Below, one piece after another: positions 8,930 through 15,547 of a stretch of 33,295 nt of DNA. Numbering within the stretch: position 1 is the first letter of the stretch; each line of letters begins with the position of its first letter. The notes beneath the pieces were generated by a model that was not told the DNA's origin, made no database searches, and saw only the letters and a list, made by a program, of their open reading frames with translations. The stretch covers positions 1-33,295 of the forward strand of contig JAJUHC010000027.1 in the NCBI GenBank assembly GCA_029268065.1, read 5' to 3'. The DNA comes from Clostridiales bacterium. Lineage in GTDB: Bacteria > Bacillota > Clostridia > Oscillospirales > Oscillospiraceae. The position numbers and the translations under genes were made by a program.

Positions 8930-9373
8930 TCAGACTACTACTTCCCCTTCAGAAAAAACCGTTACAAATTGAAGTGGTATGTCCTTTTTGTTTTTCCTTA
9001 CGGCCTCGATGGCAGCGTCGGTAAGCTTCTTGCAGCAGGGCGCGTCCATTCTGACTACCGCCACGCTCTGAATGTCGTTGCTGCTCAGTATTTGCGTGAG
9101 CTTTTCCCCGAACTCCGCTCCGTCAAGCTCCGGGCAGCCAATTACAAGCACCCTGTTTCTTAAAATCGCTTCGTGAAAATTGCAGTAAGAGAAGGCCGAG
9201 CAGTCGGCGGCCAGCACAAGATTGGCTTTATGAAAATAGGGTGCGACGGGCGAAATAAGCTTCATCTTCAGCGGCCACTGGCAAAGGTGCGCCTGACCCG
9301 GGTCTCTTCGGTATAAACGCTTTCCGAAGCCTTCCGGGCAATCCCAGGGCATGCCCTCAGTTTCAAATCCCAT
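8930..9373 (-). CDS. Iron-sulfur protein-like domain, first gene of the metal operon
   Basis: The 147-residue product resembles the C-terminal half of clostridial proteins annotated as 4Fe-4S ferredoxins or iron-sulfur cluster-binding proteins. Matching stretches include KLISPVAPYFHKANLVLAAD, ADCSAFSYCNFH, GCPELDGAEFGEKLTQIL, and VVRMDAPCCKKLTDA. The usual N-terminal ferredoxin segment with four-cysteine motifs is missing, so this is either a stand-alone version or a truncated one. It still has six or more cysteines, including the adjacent pair in PCC. A GGAGG site lies about 9 bases before ATG 9373. It opens the operon that continues into the methyltransferase, FmdE and ABC genes. Confidence 0.7.
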   Translation of the reverse strand: MGFETEGMPWDCPEGFGKRLYRRDPGQAHLCQWPLKMKLISPVAPYFHKANLVLAADCSAFSYCNFHEAILRNRVLVIGCPELDGAEFGEKLTQILSSNDIQSVAVVRMDAPCCKKLTDAAIEAVRKNKKDIPLQFVTVFSEGEVVV

Positions 9374-9409
9374 ATCAGGCCCCCCTCCCCTTTCTGCTTA
9401 TCTGCCGGT

Positions 9410-9438
9410 AGTATACACATTTAATTTCTGTGCGTGAA
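9410..9438 (-). promoter_or_regulatory. Promoter of the FmdE/ABC operon
   Basis: On the minus strand TTCACG (9433-9438) and TATACT (9410-9415) are 17 bases apart, giving a start near 9403, about 30 bases before the first gene. Confidence 0.55.
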
Positions 9439-9445
9439 GCCCTCC

Positions 9446-9474
9446 AGGGGGATAGATTTGCGATATCCCCCCTG
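9446..9474. promoter_or_regulatory. Inverted repeat upstream of the FmdE operon promoter
   Basis: GGGGGATA (9447-9454) and TATCCCCC (9464-9471) form a dyad just upstream of the -35 element. Related GGGGG/CCCCC-ATA words recur at 9609-9621 and 9801-9808. It may be an operator or a small terminator. No regulator can be assigned. Confidence 0.35.
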
Positions 9475-9816
9475 CCGTTTTGCCGACTTTTCTGAAATAT
9501 TTTGCTAAAAATTAACCGAAAAGCCCTTTAATCAGACTTCGTTGTCGCCGCATTTGTACATTATTGTTTGATTGCGCCCGAAAACGATACTTTATTTTTC
9601 AAAATAACCCCCGACGGGGGATAATTTGTTTATCTCCGTTTCTACACATCCGCCGACGGCCCCGGGGCGGATTATTGCGAAAACCTTCTGTGGTTTCGCA
9701 TTGCGTTGCGGGATGCATTACTGTGCTTTCGGGTCTTCCGGCCGCGCCCGAAAGCCCGTGAAATAAATTACAACACTTTCATAAAATATTACAAGATTTT
9801 TATCCCCCACGGGAGC
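9475..9816. other. Gene-free stretch with hairpins
   Basis: No credible gene is seen. It is a mix of AT-rich and C/G-run segments. Visible structures are CCCCC-GAC-GGGGG near 9609 and a 9-bp perfect stem GCTTTCGGG (9725-9733) with CCCGAAAGC (9747-9755). A 65-codon plus-strand frame here has no ribosome site. Confidence 0.4.
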
Positions 9817-9846
9817 TTGCAAACGGTGTCGCAGGTAAAGTATAAT
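9817..9846 (+). promoter_or_regulatory. Promoter of candidate small RNA
   Basis: TTGCAA (9817-9822) and a perfect TATAAT (9841-9846) are 18 bases apart. The predicted start is near 9853. Confidence 0.6.
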
Positions 9847-9852
9847 GACAGC

Positions 9853-9927
9853 GAAGTAAAGAAGCTCATACTACTCCTCGCGTAAATGCCGCCCGCAGGT
9901 CGAACACTGCGGGCGGCGCCTGTTTTT
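9853..9927 (+). ncRNA. Candidate ~75-nt small RNA
   Basis: A consensus-like promoter is followed after about 35 bases by a strong intrinsic terminator, with no start codon, ribosome site and frame of useful length between them. The unpaired 5' part contains CTACTCCTCGCG, which includes an anti-Shine-Dalgarno CUCCUC word of the type used as a seed by many trans-acting small RNAs. It lies alone between two minus-strand operons, so it is not the leader of a plus-strand gene. Function is unknown. Confidence 0.5.
9888..9927 (+). terminator. Intrinsic terminator of candidate small RNA
   Basis: GCCGCCCGCAG (9888-9898) pairs perfectly with CTGCGGGCGGC (9907-9917), followed by GCCTGTTTTTG. The T-run is on the plus strand. 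Confidence 0.85.
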
Positions 9928-10047
9928 GTCGCATCAGGTAAAGAATTTCAGCTTATTTTCTCGATTTCGCAAAGTTAATCCCGCGTGGCAAAAGCATTTT
10001 TGTCCGCACTCGGCTCTTCCTCGAATAACAGCTTGCCGGGCGCAAAA

Positions 10048-10311
10048 AAGCGGACACGCGGCATTTTTGCCGCGTGTCCGCTTGAGCGTGTCGAAACAGC
10101 CTTTCGACACGCTTCTAGGGGGCATCCAATGCCCCCTAGATTCGCGGCTAAGCCGCGATACCCCCGGTCGCGCACAATTGCGCGGGATAGTGTATTTTTT
10201 CCGGCGTACACGCCGCCGGAAAAAATAGTTTTATGTTACTTTTTCATTCTAGGATTTAAGTTTTTTGACAGGCTGAAGCGGACACGCGGCATTTTTGCCG
10301 CGTGTCCGCTT
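10048..10311 (-). repeat. Composite multi-hairpin element, copy A
   Basis: A 264-base intergenic element made almost entirely of hairpins. It begins and ends with the same 36-base palindromic unit (10048-10083 and 10276-10311; stem AAGCGGACACGCGGC). Between these lie a 12-bp stem AGCGTGTCGAAA/TTTCGACACGCT (10085-10113), a 12-bp stem TCTAGGGGGCAT/ATGCCCCCTAGA (10114-10140), TCGCGGCT/AGCCGCGA (10142-10158), CGCGCA/TGCGCG (10169-10184), and a CCGGCG-type stem flanked by T6/A6 (10195-10225). After these come about 35 AT-rich bases and TTTTTTGACAGGCTG. The core is colinear with copy B in reverse orientation. It lies 72 bases behind the stop of the DUF169 operon. Frames crossing it are by-products of the repeats. 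Confidence 0.85.
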
Positions 10312-10383
10312 TTAGAGGGGGGTGAGGATTCATATATAAGTGCCCAAGAACCGGGATAACCAATCTTTTCCCGGCCTAACGGC

Positions 10384-11157
10384 TCAGCGAAGATCTATTT
10401 CGCAGTCGAGCTCCTCCGCCATGGTACGCCAGTTGTCCATGCGCCGGGCAAGCTCCGCCTTGCTCTCCTCGTCCTCGCGGAAAGCTATCGGCGTCCAGGG
10501 CATCTCGCCAAGGGCGGCAACGACCTCGTCAATTTTCTGATAAGGTATGGCTATCATTCGAAGCCCCGCCGGATAGGCCTTTCGCCTTTTAAGCCCGTGG
10601 TAAAAGCCTGTCGTGATGTGGTTGACCTTGCCCGAAATGATGGGATAAGCGTACATCCAGGCGCAGCTTATGACGGGCGACGACTTGGACTCCCACAGGT
10701 CTCCGGTGATATAGCTCGTCGCACGCATGATTATATCCGCCTGCGGAAGGTCGGCCACGCAAATTATCAGGTCCGGATCAAAATCGCAGCTTTCGACGGT
10801 TGAAAACTGGACATAATTTACCGTTCCGGGAACCAGCACCGGCAGCTTCTGATAAAGCTGCTGGTTGGCTATCGGCGAACGGTAAATCTCGAAATCAAAG
10901 CCCGCCTGCCCGCAGGCTGTAACCGGCGGCTTGGGGATCATTCCGAGAGCCATCTTACCGTAGCATGCGTCGTCGGTCTTTGAAACGTAAAAGGTTTTAC
11001 CCGACACCTGCGCATATTTTACATACTGGCAAAACGCAAGCTTTTCTCCTTCATAGGAGGAAACGCTCCGGGGTCTTACGGCGTGGTATTTGAGGGCTAT
11101 CGCAGGGTACTCCATTCCCAGCTTTGAGAACAATTCCTTTGCCTTGTCGTTTAGCAT
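10384..11157 (-). CDS. DUF169 family protein
   Basis: A 257-residue protein of the DUF169 family, found mainly in anaerobes and of unknown biochemical function. Recognisable elements are the N-terminal PAIALKYH segment, FCQYVKYA, the cysteine stretch DDACYGKMALGM, and the second-half segments VQFSTVESCDFDPDLI and ITGDLWESKSSPVISCAW. Several conserved cysteines suggest metal or cofactor binding; that is inference. AGGAGG lies 6 bases before ATG 11157. It is the last gene of the NhaC-RidA-MalY operon, 18 bases behind the aminotransferase gene. Behind it is a weak CCGGGA/TCCCGG hairpin (about 10350-10372), then repeat copy A. Confidence 0.88.
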   Translation of the reverse strand: MLNDKAKELFSKLGMEYPAIALKYHAVRPRSVSSYEGEKLAFCQYVKYAQVSGKTFYVSKTDDACYGKMALGMIPKPPVTACGQAGFDFEIYRSPIANQQLYQKLPVLVPGTVNYVQFSTVESCDFDPDLIICVADLPQADIIMRATSYITGDLWESKSSPVISCAWMYAYPIISGKVNHITTGFYHGLKRRKAYPAGLRMIAIPYQKIDEVVAALGEMPWTPIAFREDEESKAELARRMDNWRTMAEELDCEIDLR

Positions 11158-11175
11158 GGCTTGCCTCCTCTTGAT

Positions 11176-12366
11176 TTACTTCTTGTGCTTATCCAGCGTC
11201 TTCTTTAATCTGTCAAGCGCCGCATAAATATACTTCGTGGGGCAGGCCAGGTTCCATCGCTCATAGCCGGCTCCCTGCTCCCCGAAGATATAACCATCGT
11301 CAAAAAACAGCTTTGCCTCTTCCTTGAGTATCCTTGCAAGCTCTTTGTATTCTATCCCCAGAGCGTTGAAGTCCATCCAGAGCAGATAGGTGCCCTCCAT
11401 ATCAAAGAGCCTTATCTGCGGGAACTCCCTGCTCAGGAAATCCTTCACGATTTTGTGGTTTTCATGGACCACAGCAATGAGCCTCTCCAGCCATTCCTCG
11501 CTGTTATCGTATGCGAGCCGGCAGGCTTCAAGCCCGAGAATATTGCACTTGGGGTTTCCTTCGGTCGTGCATACCTCCTTCCAGTATTTTTCCCTTATAT
11601 CCTTGTTGGGAATAATAATATTCGAGGTCTGCAGCCCCGCAAGATTGAATGTCTTGCTGGGCGCCGTGCAGGTTATGGAGTTTTGTGCGAATTCCTCGCA
11701 TATCGAGGCGAAAACCGTGTGCCTATACCCCGGCATGATGATGTCGTTGTGTATCTCGTCCGACACCACAAGGACATTGTTTTCCCGGCATATGCGCCCG
11801 ATCCTTGTGAGCTCCTCCCTGGTCCATACCCTTCCGGTTGGGTTGTGCGGGCTGCAGAGTATCAAGAGCTTCGTATTCGCATCCTTTGCCTTCTTCTCAA
11901 AATCCTCAAAATCTATTTCATACCTGCCGTTTTTGATTACGAGCTTATTGTCTACAAGGAGCCTGTTGTTTCTGTATATCGCAAAGTACATTGGATAATA
12001 GACAGGCGTCATGAGCATGACGCCCTCGCCTTCCTTCGTAAAGGCCTTGACCGCGGTAAAGAACGCGTTTATCACGCCGGGCGAATCCTTTATCCACTCC
12101 GGCTCAATTCTCCAGTCATGGCGGCGCAGCATCCAGCTCCTCACCGAATTTTTGTAGGCTTCCGTCGGCTGTGCATATCCCAGAACCGAATCGTCGATAA
12201 ACCGTTTCAGCCCTTCAATGACCTCAGGAGGGTTTTTGAATTCCATATCCGCCACGGAAAACGGTATTATGTCCTCCCCTACGCCCTCATACTTTGTCAT
12301 TTCGTCCCACTTGCCGCTTCCCACGTTATATCGCCTGATGACGGTTTCAAAATCGTATTGTCTCAT
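11176..12366 (-). CDS. PLP-dependent aminotransferase / C-S lyase, MalY/PatB type
   Basis: Fold-type I PLP enzyme of about 396 residues. The start MRQYDFETVIRRYNVGSGKWDEM is cut here to its family pattern YDF...R-NVGS-KWD, typical of MalY/PatB cystathionine beta-lyases. Other hallmarks are FSVADMEF, SPHNPTGRVW, VVSDEIHNDIIMPG, and the PLP-lysine segment APSKTFNLAGLQTS. Members cleave C-S bonds of cystathionine or cysteine conjugates to pyruvate and ammonia, or transaminate. ATG 12366 is preferred: GGAGAG lies just upstream and it matches the family N-terminus. Earlier in-frame ATGs at 12402-12414 overlap the ridA stop. Coupling to ridA fits, since beta-elimination releases an enamine (2-aminoacrylate) that RidA proteins deaminate. 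Confidence 0.9.
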   Translation of the reverse strand: MRQYDFETVIRRYNVGSGKWDEMTKYEGVGEDIIPFSVADMEFKNPPEVIEGLKRFIDDSVLGYAQPTEAYKNSVRSWMLRRHDWRIEPEWIKDSPGVINAFFTAVKAFTKEGEGVMLMTPVYYPMYFAIYRNNRLLVDNKLVIKNGRYEIDFEDFEKKAKDANTKLLILCSPHNPTGRVWTREELTRIGRICRENNVLVVSDEIHNDIIMPGYRHTVFASICEEFAQNSITCTAPSKTFNLAGLQTSNIIIPNKDIREKYWKEVCTTEGNPKCNILGLEACRLAYDNSEEWLERLIAVVHENHKIVKDFLSREFPQIRLFDMEGTYLLWMDFNALGIEYKELARILKEEAKLFFDDGYIFGEQGAGYERWNLACPTKYIYAALDRLKKTLDKHKK

Positions 12367-12401
12367 TTTCTCTCCAGCTTTTTGTTGTTCTGACATTTTC
12401 A

Positions 12402-12782
12402 TTATTTGCTCCACGCTATTGCCTCTATCTCGACAAGCGCGTCCTTCGGCAGCCTCGAAACCTCGACGGCCGAACGGGCCGGAAAAATACTTCCCTTAAA
12501 AAACGCCTCGTAGACCGCGTTCATGGCCGCGAAATTGTTCATGTCGCTGAGAAATACCGTGGTCTTATACACATTGTCCAGAGCCGAGCCTGCACTTTCA
12601 AGAACATTTTTTAGATTTTTCAGCGATTGCTCGGTCTGTCTTTCTATTCCCTCCGGCATGGAACCGGTCATAGGATCTATCGGCAGCTGTCCCGAAACAA
12701 ACACAAGATTGTTTCCCGCGGTGCCCTGCGAATATGGGCCGATTGCAGCGGGAGCTTTTGGAGTCTCAATTTTTGTCTTCAT
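12402..12782 (-). CDS. ridA: RidA family enamine/imine deaminase
   Basis: Small trimeric YjgF/YER057c/UK114-family protein of about 126 residues, hydrolysing reactive enamines and imines made by PLP enzymes. The hallmarks are PAAIGPYSQG, VFVSGQLPIDP, and the C-terminal PARSAVEVSRLPKDALVEIE. The arginine in PARSAVEV is the substrate-carboxylate ligand in active members, and the final VEIEAIA matches the family end. The start is set at the second Met (12782), which gives the usual N-terminus; an ATG 18 bases earlier is possible, and neither has a strong ribosome site. It lies between nhaC and the MalY-type gene. Confidence 0.92.
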   Translation of the reverse strand: MKTKIETPKAPAAIGPYSQGTAGNNLVFVSGQLPIDPMTGSMPEGIERQTEQSLKNLKNVLESAGSALDNVYKTTVFLSDMNNFAAMNAVYEAFFKGSIFPARSAVEVSRLPKDALVEIEAIAWSK

Positions 12783-12868
12783 CTTTTCACTCTTCTTCAT
12801 GCGCGTGCAGGCCGAAAGTATTCGACCTGCACAATCAAATTTTTATTTTCCTGCGGTATTCAGCCGTT

Positions 12869-14287
12869 TCACTGGGCCGCCGCTTCGACGATCCCCTGAG
12901 CCGCGAGCATCTCCGGATTCTCCTTCTTGCGTCCCCAGCCCGACAGGATGGCAAACCAGAAGACTACCGCCAGAGCCATGCTGTGGAAATTGTAGATCAC
13001 GAATTCAATCGGGTTGTAACCCTGTCCGACAACGCCGGCCGCGATGGCGATGGCCGCGAGGTTCAGGCAGCCCGGATTCGTCGGCACAAGATATCCCACG
13101 CCGCAGCCGAGTCCGTCAAGGAAATTCGCGGCGCGGTTGCGGTCGATATGGAAGGGTCTCAGCAGGCTTCTTATTATCGGCCCGCAGCAGGTGATCGCGG
13201 TAGTGCCGCTGCTTATCGCTATGCTGATGATGCTCACCATGGCGCCGGATGCAATTTCCGCCGACTTTTCAGATTTTGCGTACTTCTGCATGCCGTTCAA
13301 TATGGCTTCGAGCACCCCGGCCTCGGTTATGAGGTTGACAGCCACGAAAATGAACAGGATGAATATAATGGAGCTCAGCATTCCGTCAATGCCTGACGCG
13401 ATAAGGCCCGTCGCCGCAAACAGGGTCTTGAAATCCGTGTATCCGAAGGCCAGAAGCATTATAATGCCCACCACCTCGCTTATAATAAACGCGGTGAGAA
13501 GGTTTGCCCTGTTGAGCATAAGGACGATTATAAGCACCGGAATAACGAGAAACACGAGGCTGGAGGCATAGGTCGCGTCGACAGCCAAAGCTTTCGCGGC
13601 GGCGGGGTTTGTGGTATTCATGCCCACGACCACAAAGGCTATCATCGAAAACACGCCAGCGATAATCGAGTATTTCAGGCGTGATTTTACGACGTAGATA
13701 ACGTTCGCCTCCTGCGTCAGGGAAGATGCTATCGTTGTGTCCGAAATCGGCGCCAGATTGTCCCCGAAGCAGGCGCCCGATAGTATGGCGCCGCAAACCA
13801 CGCTGACATTGCAGCCCATTGCAACCGAGAGAGGTATCATTATGGGCGCGGTGGCATTCATGGAGCTTGCTGCGCTTCCGGTAGCGGTAGAAAGTATGAC
13901 CGCGATAAGGAAGCAAATGAGCGGCATAAGCCCCGGGCTCATATGCAGCTTAGAAAGCAGCCACAGAAGCCCGTTTACAAGGTGGGAGGCCGCCAGTATC
14001 TTAGAAAGAATTCCGGCGAAAATGAAACAGGCTATCATAAACGCAAAGATATTGTTTCTTATGCCGTTGATTACAGCGGTCTGGAAGCGCCCCTTGTCCT
14101 TATAGACAAGGAAGCCGACAAAAATCGCCAGAAACCCCGCGCTCCAGAAATTCTTTGTGGAACGCATTCCGAACATGGCAAGGACTATCATCGCCAATAT
14201 CATTACGAGAAGAGGCAAAACGCCCCCGAATATACCGCCGTAGGTTTCGGCAAACTGGCTCTGTGTTTTGGACTGGTTGCTGTCCAC
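12869..14287 (-). CDS. NhaC-family Na+/H+ antiporter-type transporter
   Basis: A 472-residue membrane protein with about 11-12 hydrophobic helices and the family signature GACFGDNLAPISDTT near the middle. It also has a serine/threonine-rich STATGSAASSMNATAPIM segment and the GVGYLVPTNPG region close to the C-terminus. NhaC relatives exchange Na+ for H+ or couple Na+ to small organic acids or amino acids. Here the operon partners (C-S lyase, RidA) make a substrate or end-product transporter at least as likely as pH control; this is inference. GTG 14287 has GAGGAGAG 8 bases upstream. It is the first gene of the operon, with a strong promoter and MarR-like operator before it. Confidence 0.88.
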   Translation of the reverse strand: MDSNQSKTQSQFAETYGGIFGGVLPLLVMILAMIVLAMFGMRSTKNFWSAGFLAIFVGFLVYKDKGRFQTAVINGIRNNIFAFMIACFIFAGILSKILAASHLVNGLLWLLSKLHMSPGLMPLICFLIAVILSTATGSAASSMNATAPIMIPLSVAMGCNVSVVCGAILSGACFGDNLAPISDTTIASSLTQEANVIYVVKSRLKYSIIAGVFSMIAFVVVGMNTTNPAAAKALAVDATYASSLVFLVIPVLIIVLMLNRANLLTAFIISEVVGIIMLLAFGYTDFKTLFAATGLIASGIDGMLSSIIFILFIFVAVNLITEAGVLEAILNGMQKYAKSEKSAEIASGAMVSIISIAISSGTTAITCCGPIIRSLLRPFHIDRNRAANFLDGLGCGVGYLVPTNPGCLNLAAIAIAAGVVGQGYNPIEFVIYNFHSMALAVVFWFAILSGWGRKKENPEMLAAQGIVEAAAQ

Positions 14288-14366
14288 GGTTTACTCTCCT
14301 CTACATTTTTTATTTTTTACCGGAGCCCAGCGCTATGGCTCAGGCAAAATTACTGAGGCATCTATT

Positions 14367-14387
14367 AAAGTTTAGTAACCAAACTTT
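14367..14387. promoter_or_regulatory. MarR-like operator over the nhaC operon start
   Basis: A perfect 7-bp dyad, AAAGTTT (14367-14373) and AAACTTT (14381-14387). It lies just downstream of the -10 element of the nhaC promoter, where a bound repressor would block transcription. Confidence 0.6.
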
Positions 14388-14396
14388 CTTGAGCTA

Positions 14397-14425
14397 TATA
14401 TATCATCAGCCTCGTAGATTGTCAA
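14397..14425 (-). promoter_or_regulatory. Promoter of the nhaC-ridA-malY-DUF169 operon
   Basis: On the minus strand a perfect -35 TTGACA (14420-14425) is 17 bases from TATATA (14397-14402). The transcript would start near 14390 and carry a leader of about 100 bases. Confidence 0.8.
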
Positions 14426-14486
14426 TGCAATTTAATGTATCAAAAGATATTTTATACGCTTGCACAAAAAGCATATGCGCAAGTTG

Positions 14487-14501
14487 GTTTAACTGCTAAA
14501 C
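14487..14501. promoter_or_regulatory. Second GTTTA-type dyad
   Basis: GTTTA (14487-14491) and TAAAC (14497-14501) with a 5-base spacer share half-sites with the operator at 14367-14387. The site lies about 60 bases upstream of the nhaC -35 element. Confidence 0.4.
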
Positions 14502-14546
14502 TATACAAATATCGGCGGGGCATCCGCCCCGCCGATATTTGTATAG
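14501..14546 (-). terminator. Terminator directly behind marR
   Basis: A perfect 20-bp stem joins 14501-14520 to 14527-14546 around a 6-base loop. It abuts the marR stop codon (14547-14549) and is followed on the minus strand by TTTAG. It separates marR from the nhaC operon. Confidence 0.85.
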
Positions 14547-15053
14547 TTACTTGTTGCTGAGCCTTTCCTCATAATCCTTTTGGAATATCCGGTTCCTGCA
14601 CTTAAGCACCTTAAAGAAGCTCTCAATATCCTCCATCGTGCATTCGAGCAGCATCTTGTTGATCATCTCGAGCATATTGGACCTGTCATAAGCACGGTGA
14701 ATGTCGCAAGCTCTGCGCCCTTCCTCGGTAAGGTAAATGCGGTACATCCTCTTGTTTTCCGGCTCGTTCACCCTCTCCACCAGCCCCTTTTCCTCGAGCT
14801 TCGAAATGAGCTGGGATACGGCGCCCTTCGTGCGGTTTGTTTCGCGGGCAAGCTGTGTTGCGGTGATCCCGTACTGGTCCGATATAAAGCCCAGGGTATG
14901 CGCCTCTACCTCAGTCATAAGATAGCCGGTGCCGTAATCGCGCGGCGTGGACGAGTAATCGGCCAAAAGGCACTGATGCTTGTATATTATATCTACCTTT
15001 TCGTTCAGACCGTCAATCGTATTCCGAACGCTGTGTACCGTCTCCCCAGACAT
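14547..15053 (-). CDS. MarR-family transcriptional regulator
   Basis: A 168-residue winged-helix regulator. The DNA-binding part reads GITATQLARETNRTKGAVSQLISKLEEKGLV (cut: TNRTKGAVSQLISKLEEKG), with a wing NEPENKRMYRIYLTEEG near residues 95-111 and flanking helices for dimer formation. MarR proteins usually repress neighbouring genes and their own gene and are released by small ligands. Three GTTTA/TAAAC dyads, two in front of nhaC and one in front of this gene, are plausible binding sites. The gene lies upstream of the nhaC operon on the same strand with a terminator in between. ATG 15053 has AAGGGG upstream. Confidence 0.9.
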   Translation of the reverse strand: MSGETVHSVRNTIDGLNEKVDIIYKHQCLLADYSSTPRDYGTGYLMTEVEAHTLGFISDQYGITATQLARETNRTKGAVSQLISKLEEKGLVERVNEPENKRMYRIYLTEEGRRACDIHRAYDRSNMLEMINKMLLECTMEDIESFFKVLKCRNRIFQKDYEERLSNK

Positions 15054-15286
15054 AGCTCAAACCCCTTATGCATAGTTTACCGTAAAACCGTTTAGCTGAT
15101 TAATTAATAGCCGTATGATTCTATCATATTATTAACCCTTTGAAAAGGTTTCGCAAAAAAAATGTGTCGAAAAAACGACAAGACCCCGTAAAAGTATCTG
15201 TCGCTTTACCTTTTGTCCCTTCTTTCCGCTTTGCTGATGCCCTCGGCGGTTTTTGAGGCTGATACTATTGATATTTCGGCAGTCAA
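15054..15286. other. Intergenic region between marR and repeat copy B
   Basis: The marR-proximal half is AT-rich and should hold its promoter, though no clear -35/-10 pair stands out. Small hairpins AACCCTTT/AAAGGTTT (near 15137) and TGTCG/CGACA (near 15166) are present. A 26-codon minus-strand frame (about 15205-15282) ends in TAA but has no ribosome site. Confidence 0.4.
15075..15088. promoter_or_regulatory. GTTTA-type dyad in front of marR
   Basis: GTTTA-CCG-TAAAAC lies 22 bases before the marR start codon and matches the half-sites in front of nhaC, suggesting autoregulation. Confidence 0.45.
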
Positions 15287-15532
15287 AACGGAGCGCCGCG
15301 AGGGCGCTCCGTTCAGACTGTCAAAAAACCTGAGAACAAAAGATGCAATAACAGTATAAAAACATTTTTCCGGCGGCGTGTACGCCGGAAAAATACACTA
15401 TCCCGCGCAATTGTGCGCGGCTGGGGGTATCGCGGCTTCAGCCGCGTATCAAGGGGGTATTGGATACCCCCTTGAAGCGTGTCGAAAGACTTTTTCGACA
15501 CGCTCAACGGAGCGCCGCGAGGGCGCTCCGTT
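15287..15532 (+). repeat. Composite multi-hairpin element, copy B (inverted relative to A)
   Basis: A 246-base element colinear with the reverse complement of copy A. It begins and ends with an identical 27-base hairpin (15287-15313 and 15506-15532; AACGGAGCGCC/GGGCGCTCCGTT) that has no sequence in common with the end hairpin of copy A. Inside are CAGACTGTCAAAAAAC, an AT-rich spacer, the CCGGCG stem with T5/A5 flanks (about 15365-15393), CGCGCA/TGCGCG, CGCGGCT-CAGCCGCG, TCAAGGGGGTAT/ATACCCCCTTGA (about 15449-15475) and AGCGTGTCGAAA/TTTTCGACACGCT. It lies 15 bases behind the stop of the peptide-binding protein gene. Confidence 0.85.
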
Positions 15533-15547
15533 TCGGACTGTTCAGTA

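Noticed and set aside
10048..10311. CRISPR-like array because of regularly spaced palindromes.
   Set aside because: The palindromes differ in sequence and spacing, and there are no repeat-spacer units or cas genes.
9926..10359. Overlapping reading frames of 63-124 codons across repeat copy A (and 15313-15507 across copy B) as conserved small proteins.
   Set aside because: Their similarity follows from the shared repeat DNA, they exist on both strands, lack ribosome sites and consist of translated hairpins.
15205..15282. 26-codon minus-strand frame between marR and repeat copy B.
   Set aside because: No ribosome site or promoter, too short to judge; it could be a gene end cut off by the repeat, but nothing supports this.
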